64,000 bases of DNA, from NCBI GenBank assembly GCA_020248405.1, contig JADCHQ010000021.1, forward strand, positions 1-64,000, written 5' to 3'. Of the stretch, positions 1 through 10,127 are shown one piece after another. The position numbers were made by a program, and so were the translations under genes. Within the stretch, counting starts at the first letter, position 1. The number at the start of each line of letters is the position of its first letter. Source of the DNA: Rhodocyclaceae bacterium (GTDB lineage Bacteria; Pseudomonadota; Gammaproteobacteria; Burkholderiales; Ga0077523). The notes under the pieces were generated by a model that saw nothing but the letters and a program-made list of their open reading frames with translations, did not search any database and was not told where the DNA came from.

Positions 1-254
1 AGGTTCGCTTCAAGGGGCTGGCGAAGAACACGGCGCACGTGGTCACGCTGTTCGCGCTGTCGGACCTGTGGATGGCGCGCAAGCGCTTGCTGGCGATGAC
101 AGGAGAGGTGCGTGCGTAGGAGAGCGAAACGCCAGCAAGAGCCTGCGTACATGCTCCTCTCGCCCTGCCTGGAGGCCCATCGACACGAAATCCTCGCGCA
201 TCGTGAAATCAATCCCGGTTCATAAAGGCCAGCCGCGCCTTGATCAGACCTTCC
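1..254 (+). mobile_element. IS5-family element, right-end fragment
   Basis: This is the 3' end of an IS5-group insertion sequence; its left part lies outside the window. It holds the last 38 codons of the transposase. About 135 bp after the stop is CTTGATCAGACCTTCC (239-254), which closely matches the right terminal repeat typical of IS5-group elements (from memory CTTGTTCGCACCTTCC, 13 of 16). It is followed by CTAA (255-258), which fits the IS5 target-site duplication pattern. The left end is needed to confirm the duplication. The boundary at 254 or 255 is inferred. Confidence 0.6.
3..119 (+). CDS. IS5-family transposase, C-terminal fragment
   Basis: The frame opens at the window edge and ends at TAG 117-119. 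It reads VRFKGLAKNTAHVVTLFALS followed by a DLWMARKRLL-like tail. The GLAKNT...LFAL.NLW.AR pattern is the hallmark C-terminus of IS5-group DDE transposases, just after the catalytic Glu region. Only the tail is present, so I cannot tell whether the whole element is intact. Confidence 0.85.
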   Translation, partial: VRFKGLAKNTAHVVTLFALSDLWMARKRLLAMTGEVRA

Positions 255-343
255 CTAAATGTCATCAGCCAGGCACGGGCAAGCAGAAACAGCCCAGCGG
301 CAAGGGGAAGAACGATGGTCACGATCGCTAAGACGACCTTCAT
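209..343 (-). CDS. Small one-TM protein, probable cassette ORF cut by the IS end
   Basis: A 44-residue minus-strand frame (MKVVLAIVTIVLPLAAGLFL then ARAWLMTF...) with a strong N-terminal hydrophobic segment at residues 3-22. Its ATG lies 5 bp beyond the GTTAGGC core of the attC site, where cassette genes normally start. From about residue 30 the coding sequence coincides with the putative IS5 right end (239-254). The native C-terminus is therefore probably lost and replaced by IS-encoded residues. No function is recognised, and it is too short to be sure it is expressed. Confidence 0.4.
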   Translation of the reverse strand: MKVVLAIVTIVLPLAAGLFLLARAWLMTFREGLIKARLAFMNRD

Positions 344-348
344 GGTTG

Positions 349-574
349 GCCTAACGAGGCTGTAGAAAAAGTCGCCCAACTCTAACGGGACAAGAATACG
401 GGGGTACGTTCACCCCTCCCGCGGGTCGTAGCGTTCGATAGAGCGCGTCCTGCGAGGTCAATTCTGGTCTCATTTTCAACGCTCCGCGAAAGAGGACTTT
501 TTCTACAGCCTCAGCGTAGAAGTGAGCGGCCTGCGCTGCTTTTTGCGCAGGTCCGCTCGACTGCCGGGTTGGGC
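349..574 (-). other. Integron attC recombination site, interrupted
   Basis: The outer core sites are GCCTAAC (349-355, RYYYAAC) and GTTGGGC (568-574, GTTRRRY). Removing the 157-bp element at 356-512 leaves a 69-bp site. It folds as an imperfect palindrome: GAGCGGCCTGCGC (524-536) pairs with GCGCAGG-T-CCGCTC (545-558), leaving an extrahelical T. Outward, AGT-GAGCGG pairs with CCGCTCGACT, leaving one extrahelical C. Two unpaired bases on one arm is the known signature that orients attC folding. The array seems to read on the minus strand: the DUF1272 gene is upstream of the site and a small ORF starts just past it. Confidence 0.7.
356..512. mobile_element. 157-bp miniature inverted-repeat element (MITE-like)
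   Basis: The element is bounded by perfect 18-bp inverted repeats, GAGGCTGTAGAAAAAGTC at 356-373 and its exact complement at 495-512. The interior of about 121 bp has no convincing coding frame. Size, perfect termini and lack of a transposase fit a non-autonomous element mobilised in trans. The termini resemble those of IS5/IS1182-like elements, from memory. No clear target duplication flanks it. It sits exactly after the first core site of the attC at 349-574. Confidence 0.75.
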
Positions 575-671
575 CTTTCGTAGATACCGGAAGCGCGCTG
601 AACTGCCCGCTTAGGTAGCACCACATCTGACAACACGAAGCTGTCTTTGCTAGAGCTACGAAGCAGCACGA

Positions 672-920
672 CTACGCAGCCTTCGCACAACCAGCCGGTT
701 TGTAGATTCGCTCTGTAGATGGCGGGTTATTGGCGAGCTTGTTCGCGGGGCGGCGCGGGCGGACAACCAACTCCCCTCCGCAGTTTGGACACTCCCCCCC
801 GAGTGCGCCTTCGGCGCACGAAGCGCAGAACGTGCACTCGAAAGAGCAGATACGCGCTTCCGTAGACTCGGGCGGTAGATCCTTGTCGCAGCATTCACAG
901 TTTGGCTTAAGTTGCAGCAT
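672..920 (-). CDS. DUF1272 domain protein, small Cys-rich
   Basis: An 82-residue protein with the DUF1272 layout: NCECCDKDLP at the N-terminus (Cys 8, 10, 11), then CSFECTFCASC (Cys 25, 29, 32, 35) and CPNCGGELV (Cys 44, 47). The paired cysteines suggest a small zinc-binding fold. DUF1272 proteins are widespread in proteobacteria and their role is unknown. Here the gene lies upstream of an attC site in the orientation expected of an integron cassette, with about 97 bp between stop and attC. A GCCCAAC motif 48 bp before the start could be a decayed core of a preceding attC, but I found no partner for it. Confidence 0.85.
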   Translation of the reverse strand: MLQLKPNCECCDKDLPPESTEARICSFECTFCASCAEGALGGECPNCGGELVVRPRRPANKLANNPPSTERIYKPAGCAKAA

Positions 921-1351
921 GAGTTCCCCAAAGATGATTGCGTTCAGGGTAGGGAATGGGGCTCACGGCCCAACAAGAAATAGAGGACCGAAAAGTCCCT
1001 TTTGAAAGCGTCGAACAACTGCACAAAAGAGTAGTACAAAACCGTATCGCCTTGTTCTTAAACGCCGAGGGCCGCGAGTAGTAGGCCCTAAAACCATCCG
1101 CCAAACCCACCTGGTGCCAGAGGCCGCTCCTTGGTTTCTTGATACTGCCCGCAGCCTTCGTGGGTGAATGCCCTGCGTTCGCTAAACAGCATCCTCACCG
1201 GCCTGGTCTTCGTCAAGCCGCCGAATGGTGCGGTGCCCGATGCCCGTCGCCCGGTCTCCCCCCACTCCCAATTCCCACCCTCAATCCCCACCCGCCAGCC
1301 GCGCGTCGCCGATGCCACGGCCTTTCACGCGTCTGGCGGTGTCCGGCCGGG
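921..1351. other. Intergenic region, no supported gene
   Basis: About 430 bp between the DUF1272 start and the SIMPL-protein stop. Base composition falls below the neighbours from about 930 to 1150, as in other cassette-array or IS-derived debris. I see no credible ORF, tRNA or complete attC. GCCCAAC at 968-974 matches a half-site of attC but has no GTTRRRY partner within 130 bp. Confidence 0.5.
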
Positions 1352-2053
1352 CTATTTCAGTTCCACCGTGCCACTCACCGACACCACCACCCGGCTGGTG
1401 CCGCCCTCCACCGAGGGTGGCGTGACTGCCTCATCGGCCATGGCGGCGCGGGCGGCCATCATGAGGCGCGGCACGGGGGGCATGCCGCCTTCCGTGTTCA
1501 CTGACACGTCGCGCACGCGCCAGCCTTCTGCGCCGAAGGCTTCGGCGATGCGCGCCGCGCGCTCGCGGAAGGCGCCGATGGCGGTGGCGAGCAGTTCGTC
1601 CTCGGCCTTCTTGCGGGCTTCGGGCGAGACGCTGAAGTCGATGCCGCCCAGGCGCAGCGCGCCCTGAAGCCGGCCCACCAGTTCGCTCACGCGGCGGAAA
1701 TCCGAACCTTCCAGAATCAGGTCGGTGCGGGCGCGCCAGCGCACGATGCGCGTCTTGTCGTACACCGGCGAGGTGTTGTAGCCGCCGGTCTTCACCTTGA
1801 CGCCCTCGGCGGCCTTGGCGGTGCGCACGGCCTCGGCCAGCGCGCGGTTGACGCGCTCGGCCAGCCGCGGGGGGCTGGCGTCTTCGTCCTCCACGTACAG
1901 CACGGCGCGCATCACGTCGTTGTCGATCTCGGCGCCCGCCTGGGACTGGAAACTCACGCGGCCGGCGTCGTCGCGCACCTCGTCGGCCTGGGCGCCAAGG
2001 CTGGCGAGCAGGGCCGCCACTGCGGCCAGGGTGGAAAGGGTGGTCTTGCTCAT
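1352..2053 (-). CDS. SIMPL (DUF541) domain exported protein
   Basis: A 233-residue protein with a signal peptide at residues 1-23 (hydrophobic core, cleavage probably after GAQA). The rest is a SIMPL/DUF541 fold: the middle carries VKTGGYNTSPVYD and the RWRARTDLILEGSDF strand typical of the family, followed by helices with RERAARIAEAFGA. SIMPL proteins are periplasmic or surface proteins; some bind signalling partners, but most have no known role. The gene is divergent from the dehydratase at 2136, with an 82-bp shared upstream region. Family assignment is firm and function is not. Confidence 0.88.
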   Translation of the reverse strand: MSKTTLSTLAAVAALLASLGAQADEVRDDAGRVSFQSQAGAEIDNDVMRAVLYVEDEDASPPRLAERVNRALAEAVRTAKAAEGVKVKTGGYNTSPVYDKTRIVRWRARTDLILEGSDFRRVSELVGRLQGALRLGGIDFSVSPEARKKAEDELLATAIGAFRERAARIAEAFGAEGWRVRDVSVNTEGGMPPVPRLMMAARAAMADEAVTPPSVEGGTSRVVVSVSGTVELK

Positions 2054-2135
2054 TGTTCCTCCGGTCAGCAGAATCGACCCGCACTATAACCATGGCTCCG
2101 CGGCGCGGGGCCAGCTAAAGGCCGGAGACTCCTCC

Positions 2136-3866
2136 ATGACAAACAGCAGCGACGGCGGTGGCCACAACGGCGAGGCGCCCCCGCGGGGCTACCGGCGCAA
2201 CCTCACCGACTACGGCGACCGGCGCTTCGCCCTCTACCTGCGCCGCTCCTTTGCCCAGTCCATGGGCTTCTCGCGCGAGCTCATGGACCGCCCCATTGTG
2301 GGTATCGCCCGCACCGACAGCGGCTTCAACAACTGCCACCGCGGCGTGCCCGAACTGATCGAGGCGGTGAAGCGCGGCGTGCTGGCCGCTGGCGGGTTGC
2401 CGCTCGATTTCCCCACCATCTCCCTGGGCGAGGTGTTCCTGAGCCCCACGAGCCTGATGTTCCGCAACCTCATGGCCATGGACACCGAGGAGATGATCCG
2501 CGCCCAGCCCATGGACGCGGTGGTGCTGGTGGGCGGTTGCGACAAGACCGTGCCGGCGCAGCTCATGGGTGCATGCTCGGCGGATGTGCCCGCCATCCAG
2601 CTGGTGACCGGGCCCATGCTGGCCATGCCCTTCCGCGGCGAGCGCCTGGGCGCCTGCACCGATTGCCGGCGCTTCTGGGCGAAGTACCGCGCCGGCGAAG
2701 TGGACGACGCCGGCATCGACACTATCGAGGCCAACCTCGCCACCACGGCGGGCACCTGCGCCGTCATGGGCACCGCCAGCACCATGGCCTGTATCGCCGA
2801 GGCGCTGGGCATGAGCCTGCCCAACACCGCTGGCATCCCGGCGGTGCACGCCGATCGCATCCGCGCGGCCGAGGCCTGCGGCGCCCGCGCCGTGGCCATG
2901 GCCGGCCGCGGGCCGCTGCCCTCGCAGATCGTCACGCCCCGCTCGGTGGAGAACGCGCTGCGCGTGCTGCTGGCCATCGGCGGTTCCACCAATGCCATCG
3001 TTCACCTCACCGCCATCGCCGGGCGGCGCGGCATTCCGGTTTCCCTGGAGCGCCTCAACGCGCTCTCCGACGAAACGCCGGTGCTGGTGGACCTCAAGCC
3101 CACCGGCAGCCACTACATGGCCGACTTCCACGCCGCCGGCGGCATGGACGCGCTGCTGTGGGAGCTTCGCGACCTGCTGCACCTGGACTGCCCGGCGGTG
3201 GACGGCCGCACCCTGGGCGAGCGGCTGCGCGAACCGGCCTTCGTGGACCGGGCGGTGATCCGGTCGCGCGCCGCGCCCTTCGACGCCGTGGGCGGGCTGG
3301 TGGCGCTGTTCGGCTCGCTCGCCCCGCGCGGCGCCATCCTCAAGCGCTCCGCCGCCGATGCCGGGCTGTTCGAGCGCACGGCGCGCGCGGTGGTGTTTTC
3401 GTCGTTGGAAGATCTCGCCGCGCGCATCGACGACGCGGACCTCGATGTCACCGCGGAGGATTTCCTGGTGCTGCAAAACGCCGGCCCGCGCAGCCCTTCG
3501 GGCATGCCCGAGGCGGGCTACCTGCCCATTCCCCGCAAGCTTGCCCAGGCGGGCGTGAAGGACATGGTGCGCATCTCCGACGCGCGCATGAGCGGCACCG
3601 CCTACGGCACGGTGGTGCTGCACGTGTCGCCCGATTCGGCCTCGGGCGGGCCGCTTGCCTTCGTGCGCAATGGCGACCGCATCCGCCTGTCGGTGCGCGA
3701 GCGACGGCTGGACCTGCTGGTGGACGAGGCCGAACTCGCGCGCCGCCGCGCGGGCTTCGCGCCGCCGACCCTGGCGGAGCGCGGCTACCGGCGCCTGTAT
3801 GCCGACCACGTGTTGCAGGCCGACCAGGGCGCGGACTTCGATTTCTTGCGGGGTGACCATGCGTAA
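2136..3866 (+). CDS. IlvD/Edd-family dehydratase, probable sugar-acid dehydratase
   Basis: 576 residues. Enzymes of this family dehydrate 2,3-dihydroxy acids or aldonates using an Fe-S cluster and Mg2+. The three cluster cysteines are in place: Cys67 (NNCHRG), Cys135 (GGCDKTVPA) and Cys208 (TAGTCAVMGTAST). GGSTNAIVHL and the late RISDARMSGTAYGTVVLHV motif, with the catalytic Ser region, are also present. The ARMSGTA form is typical of pentonate/aldonate dehydratases rather than biosynthetic dihydroxyacid dehydratase, so a role in sugar-acid breakdown is likely; the substrate cannot be read. The ATG at 2136 is chosen because upstream residues of the longer frame are unrelated. The next gene overlaps it by 8 bp. 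Confidence 0.9.
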   Translation: MTNSSDGGGHNGEAPPRGYRRNLTDYGDRRFALYLRRSFAQSMGFSRELMDRPIVGIARTDSGFNNCHRGVPELIEAVKRGVLAAGGLPLDFPTISLGEVFLSPTSLMFRNLMAMDTEEMIRAQPMDAVVLVGGCDKTVPAQLMGACSADVPAIQLVTGPMLAMPFRGERLGACTDCRRFWAKYRAGEVDDAGIDTIEANLATTAGTCAVMGTASTMACIAEALGMSLPNTAGIPAVHADRIRAAEACGARAVAMAGRGPLPSQIVTPRSVENALRVLLAIGGSTNAIVHLTAIAGRRGIPVSLERLNALSDETPVLVDLKPTGSHYMADFHAAGGMDALLWELRDLLHLDCPAVDGRTLGERLREPAFVDRAVIRSRAAPFDAVGGLVALFGSLAPRGAILKRSAADAGLFERTARAVVFSSLEDLAARIDDADLDVTAEDFLVLQNAGPRSPSGMPEAGYLPIPRKLAQAGVKDMVRISDARMSGTAYGTVVLHVSPDSASGGPLAFVRNGDRIRLSVRERRLDLLVDEAELARRRAGFAPPTLAERGYRRLYADHVLQADQGADFDFLRGDHA

Positions 3867-5310
3867 GGTCATCGCCCGGGTGCGGGCCTTTCGGCCGCTG
3901 GCCTGGACGCAGACCTTTCCCTGGAAGCAATGGCTGTTCGTGGGCTTGCCCGTGGCCCTGGGGTTGCTGCTCACCGTCTGGATCGCGGCGCGCTATCTCA
4001 AGCCAGCGCCGCCCCAGCGGGTGGTGCTGGCCACCGGGCCGGCGGGCTCGGCCTACCAGGTGTTCGGCGAGCGCTACGCCAAGGTGTTTGCCCGCGAGGG
4101 CGTCACGCTCGACTTGGTGGCCACCAAGGGCGCGCGCGACAACTACAAGCGACTGCGCGATCTGCCCGAGGAAGACGACCTGGCCCCGGTGTCTTCCGCC
4201 AGCGCGTCGCGCGAGGCGCAACCGCCCGGCGCGGCGCCGCACATTGACGCGGGCTTTGTGCGCGGCGGCATCGGCAAGGTCGAGGAGGCGCCGCGGCTGG
4301 TGTCCCTGGGAACCGTGGCCTACGAAGCGCTGTGGGTGTTCTGCCAGGGCAAGCGCACCTTCGACGACCTGCCCGACCTGCGCGGCAAGACCGTGGCTGT
4401 GGGGGCGTCCGGCGCGGGCCAGCGCCGTCTGGTGCGCACCCTGCTCGCGGCCAACGGTCTCGAAAAGGACGACTTCACCGCGCTGGAGGTGGGCGGCGCC
4501 GAGGCCGGAGAGGCCTTGCTGTCGGGCAAGGCGGATTGCATCTTCCTGCTGGAGCCGCCCGAGGCGGGCATCCTCAAGGCGCTGCTCTACGCGCCCAAGG
4601 CCCAGATCGTGGACTTCGGCCGGCGCGCCGAGGCCTACACCAAGAAGATGCCCTTCCTGCAGCGCGTGACCCTGCCCGAGGGCGCCATCGACCTTGCCCA
4701 GAACCTGCCCGGGCGGCCGGTAACGCTGCTGGCGGCGCAGACGCAGATCGTGGCCCGCGAAGACCTGCACCCTGCCATCCAGATGCTGCTCATGCAGGCC
4801 GCCAAGGAAGTGCACGGCGCAGTGGGCCTGTTCAACCGCGACGGCGAACTGCCCGTGGCCAACCGCTTCGATTTTCCGCTCTCGGCGGAGGCGCAGCGCT
4901 TCTACGAGCGCGGCCGGCCCTTCCTGCAGCGCTACCTGCCCTTCTGGCTGGCCAACCTGGCGGACCGCCTGGTGGTGTTGCTGATCCCGGTGGTGGCCAT
5001 CGTGTTCCCGCTGGTGCGCCTGCTGCCGCCGCTGTATGCCTGGAATGTGCGGCGGCGCATCTATCGCTGGTATGGCGAGCTGATGTACATCGAGAACGAA
5101 ATGCGCCGCGAACTCTCCCACGGCGAGACGCGCGACTTCGGCGAACGCCTGGACTGGATCGAGCGCGAGGTCAACGCCTTGCACCCGCCGCTCGCTTTTG
5201 CCAGCTTCCTGTACTCGTTGCGCGAGCACATCGATTTCGTTCAGCACCGCCTCGAGCAGATCGCCGAGGCGGCCCGCGCCACGCCCGCGGCCGGGCCGCA
5301 GGCGAGCTGA
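3859..5310 (+). CDS. TAXI-family TRAP solute-binding protein, membrane-anchored
   Basis: 483 residues. TAXI proteins are the binding component of TRAP transporters for acidic solutes. A cytoplasmic N-terminus is followed by a transmembrane segment at about 24-44, then the binding domain (VVLATGPAGSAYQVFGERYA near 55-75, LRGKTVAVGASGAGQ in the middle, ADCIFLLEPPEA). A second transmembrane segment lies near 370-395 and is followed by a basic tail, NVRRRIYRWYGELMYIENEM. The double-anchored form differs from classical periplasmic TAXI proteins. The gene overlaps the dehydratase by 8 bp and is 4 bp from its paralogue, so all three are probably co-transcribed. No TRAP membrane subunits are encoded nearby. 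Confidence 0.88.
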   Translation: MRKVIARVRAFRPLAWTQTFPWKQWLFVGLPVALGLLLTVWIAARYLKPAPPQRVVLATGPAGSAYQVFGERYAKVFAREGVTLDLVATKGARDNYKRLRDLPEEDDLAPVSSASASREAQPPGAAPHIDAGFVRGGIGKVEEAPRLVSLGTVAYEALWVFCQGKRTFDDLPDLRGKTVAVGASGAGQRRLVRTLLAANGLEKDDFTALEVGGAEAGEALLSGKADCIFLLEPPEAGILKALLYAPKAQIVDFGRRAEAYTKKMPFLQRVTLPEGAIDLAQNLPGRPVTLLAAQTQIVAREDLHPAIQMLLMQAAKEVHGAVGLFNRDGELPVANRFDFPLSAEAQRFYERGRPFLQRYLPFWLANLADRLVVLLIPVVAIVFPLVRLLPPLYAWNVRRRIYRWYGELMYIENEMRRELSHGETRDFGERLDWIEREVNALHPPLAFASFLYSLREHIDFVQHRLEQIAEAARATPAAGPQAS

Positions 5311-5314
5311 CGCC

Positions 5315-6661
5315 ATGGCGCAACGCGGTGCGGGATATGGGCGCGAGCCGCGGCTGGTGTGGCGCGACGCGCTCATGGTGGGCCTGCCGGCGGCGGCGCT
5401 GCTGGCGGCGGCGGTATGGTTCGCGCTGCACTACGCGCAGCCGGCGCCGCCGCGCCGCATCGGTTTCGCCGCCGGCGCTGCTGGCGGCGCCTACGAGCGA
5501 TTTGCCCAGCGCTATCGCGACCTCCTCGCCCGCGACGGTGTCACCCTCGACCTGGTGGCCACGGGCGGGGCCGTGGACAACGTGGCGCGCCTGGCCGATC
5601 CCGCCTCGGGTCTGCACGCCGGGCTGGTGCAGGGCGGCGTGAGCCTTACCGCCCAGGCGCCCGGCCTGGTTTCTCTGGGCCAGGTGGCCATCGAGCCGCT
5701 GTGGGGTTTCTGCAAGGGGCCGCCCGTGGACCGCCTGCCGGCGCTGCGCGGCCGCGCCCTGGCCGTGGGGGCGCCGGGCAGCGGCACGCGTCATCTGGTG
5801 CTCGACCTGCTGGCCACCAACGAACTCACCGACGGCGACGTGCGGCTCGTGGACAGCGGCGGCATGCAGGCGGCCGCCGCGCTCACCGGCGGCAAGGTGG
5901 ACTGCGCTTTCCTGGTTAGCGCCCCCGAGGCCGAGGCCGTGCGCGCGCTGCTGCGGGCCCCGGGCGTGAGCCTGATGCATTTCGCGCGCGCCGATGCCTA
6001 TGCCCGCCGGCTGCATTTCCTGTCCGCCGTCACCCTGCCCGAGGGCACCGTGGACCTGGCCCGCAACATTCCGCCGCGCGATACGCGGCTGGTGGCCGCG
6101 GCCACGGAAATTCTCGTGCAGCGCGACCTGCACCCCGCCATCCAGATGCTGCTGCTCCAGGCGGCGCGGGAAGTGCACGGCGAAGGCGGCCTGTTCCATC
6201 GCCCGGGCGAGTTGCCGCGGGCCGAGGTGGTGGACTTCCCGCTGTCTGACGACGCGCTGCGCTACTACCGCTCGGGGCGGCCTTTCCTGCAGCGCTACCT
6301 GCCCTTCTGGGTGGCGAATCTCATCGATCGCCTGCTGGTGCTCGGGCTGCCCATTCTGGCGGTGGCGTTCCCGCTGTTCCGCGTGGTGCCGCCGCTGTAT
6401 CGCTGGCGCGTGCGGCGGCGCATCTATCGCTGGTACGGCGAGCTGATGTTCATCGACCACGCGGCCCGCGGCGCGTCCGGAGACCAGCGGCGCGACCTGG
6501 CGGCGCGCATCGCCGCCATCGAGCGCGCCGTGGATGCGCTCGAACCGCCGCTGGCCTATGCCGATCAGCTCTACGCCCTGCGCCAGCACATCGACTATGT
6601 GCGCGACCGGCTGGTGCGCGCCGACGAAAACGAAGCCGGCCCGCGGCGCGGCGAAGGCTGA
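5315..6661 (+). CDS. TAXI-family TRAP solute-binding protein, membrane-anchored paralogue
   Basis: 448 residues, clearly a paralogue of the preceding protein: N-terminal transmembrane segment at about 20-40, IGFAAGAAGGAYERFAQRY, the same central binding fold (LRGRALAVGAPGSGTR, DCAFLVSAPEAEAV), and the same C-terminal membrane segment with VRRRIYRWYGELMFIDHA. The shared FLQRYLPFWxANLxDRL stretch shows a recent tandem duplication. It is probably translated from the same mRNA as the dehydratase and first TAXI gene. The ligand is unknown. Confidence 0.88.
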   Translation: MAQRGAGYGREPRLVWRDALMVGLPAAALLAAAVWFALHYAQPAPPRRIGFAAGAAGGAYERFAQRYRDLLARDGVTLDLVATGGAVDNVARLADPASGLHAGLVQGGVSLTAQAPGLVSLGQVAIEPLWGFCKGPPVDRLPALRGRALAVGAPGSGTRHLVLDLLATNELTDGDVRLVDSGGMQAAAALTGGKVDCAFLVSAPEAEAVRALLRAPGVSLMHFARADAYARRLHFLSAVTLPEGTVDLARNIPPRDTRLVAAATEILVQRDLHPAIQMLLLQAAREVHGEGGLFHRPGELPRAEVVDFPLSDDALRYYRSGRPFLQRYLPFWVANLIDRLLVLGLPILAVAFPLFRVVPPLYRWRVRRRIYRWYGELMFIDHAARGASGDQRRDLAARIAAIERAVDALEPPLAYADQLYALRQHIDYVRDRLVRADENEAGPRRGEG

Positions 6662-6728
6662 GGGCGGCGCTGAACCTGCCGGGGCGGCTGGCGTCGAACC
6701 GGCATCCCAATGCCTTCAGGCGCCCCTC

Positions 6729-7337
6729 ATGCCGGCTCTTGCGATTCGTCTCCTGCTCACCGGCTGCGCCGCCGCCGCTCTGGCAGGCTGCGCGGCCTCC
6801 GGCCCGCCCATGTCCGTGCCGCTGCCGGCGCGCATGGTGGTGCTGGATTCGATGGAGCGCGGCGCAGCGCCCGCACCCTTGGTGGTCTACAGCTTCAGCA
6901 CCGGCTGCGAGGCCGGGCTGGGCGCCCTGAGCCGCACCGTGGATGTGAACCGCGCCGACCTGTGCGAGGGGTTCAGCGCAGCCCTGGGCGCGGGGGTGCG
7001 GCTGCTGCCCCATGCCTTGGGCCAGTTCGGCGCTGGCTACGCGGGCACGCCGAGCGAGGAAGCCCTCGCGCAGTACCGGCTGGTGATCCGCCTGATCCCC
7101 GAGCAGTATCCCGGCGGACGGCGCGACCAGGGCCTCGGGCGCGGCCTTCGACAGCGATACGCGGGTGAGCTTTCCGTGGCCGCGCGCCTATACCGCATTT
7201 CTGACGGCGCGCTGGTGCGCCACATCCGCTACAGCGGCCGGGTGTTCGGCGTTGGCTTCGCCCCCGAGGACTTTCGCCAGGTGGGCCAGGGTCTCGGAGT
7301 CCGGGTGGCGCGCGACTTCGGGCTCGGGTCGCCCTGA
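6729..7337 (+). CDS. Hypothetical lipoprotein
   Basis: 202 residues with a lipoprotein signal peptide: hydrophobic residues 4-18, then LAGC with the lipidated Cys21. The mature part reads as a mixed alpha/beta periplasmic domain (AQYRLVIRLIPEQYPGG; VAARLYRISDGALVRHIRYS). I do not recognise a named family, though the overall shape recalls small outer-membrane accessory lipoproteins. The gene starts 67 bp after the second TAXI gene on the same strand. It is convergent with the defence-like cassette ending at 7590. Confidence 0.7.
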   Translation: MPALAIRLLLTGCAAAALAGCAASGPPMSVPLPARMVVLDSMERGAAPAPLVVYSFSTGCEAGLGALSRTVDVNRADLCEGFSAALGAGVRLLPHALGQFGAGYAGTPSEEALAQYRLVIRLIPEQYPGGRRDQGLGRGLRQRYAGELSVAARLYRISDGALVRHIRYSGRVFGVGFAPEDFRQVGQGLGVRVARDFGLGSP

Positions 7338-7589
7338 TCCGGCCGGTGGGGCGGGCTGCGGCCAGGGCCGTGGCCGGTGCCTTGGTGAGGCAGTGGCGGC
7401 CCAATTGTGGCCCAGCAGGCGCACGGTGACCGCGAAATAAGCCCGGGCATCCGCGAGCTCGAAAACTGTCCCGGTCCGCTGGCAACGCGCGGCAGCGCGC
7501 GGGTCGTGGATGTTAAGGGCGGTCCTGACATAGGAAGAATAGCGGCGGGATCGCCCGCCCGGGCAAGGGTGCCACTGGTCGGGGTCAGC

Positions 7590-10119
<2,530 letters not shown>

Positions 10120-10127
<8 letters not shown>

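Noticed and set aside
356..512. Target-site duplication of the miniature element
   Set aside because: Flanking bases (CTAAC on the left, AGCGT on the right) share no convincing direct repeat.
968..974. GCCCAAC as a second attC
   Set aside because: It matches one core site, but no GTTRRRY partner or palindrome follows, so it is not called.
2115..5376. Long minus-strand frames opposite the dehydratase and TAXI genes
   Set aside because: His/Gly/Ala/Arg-rich shadow translations with no motifs; the plus-strand genes are certain.
7486..7499. CGCGC-GGCA-GCGCG hairpin as terminator between the lipoprotein and the defence cassette
   Set aside because: Short stem without a T-run; such hairpins are common at this G+C content.
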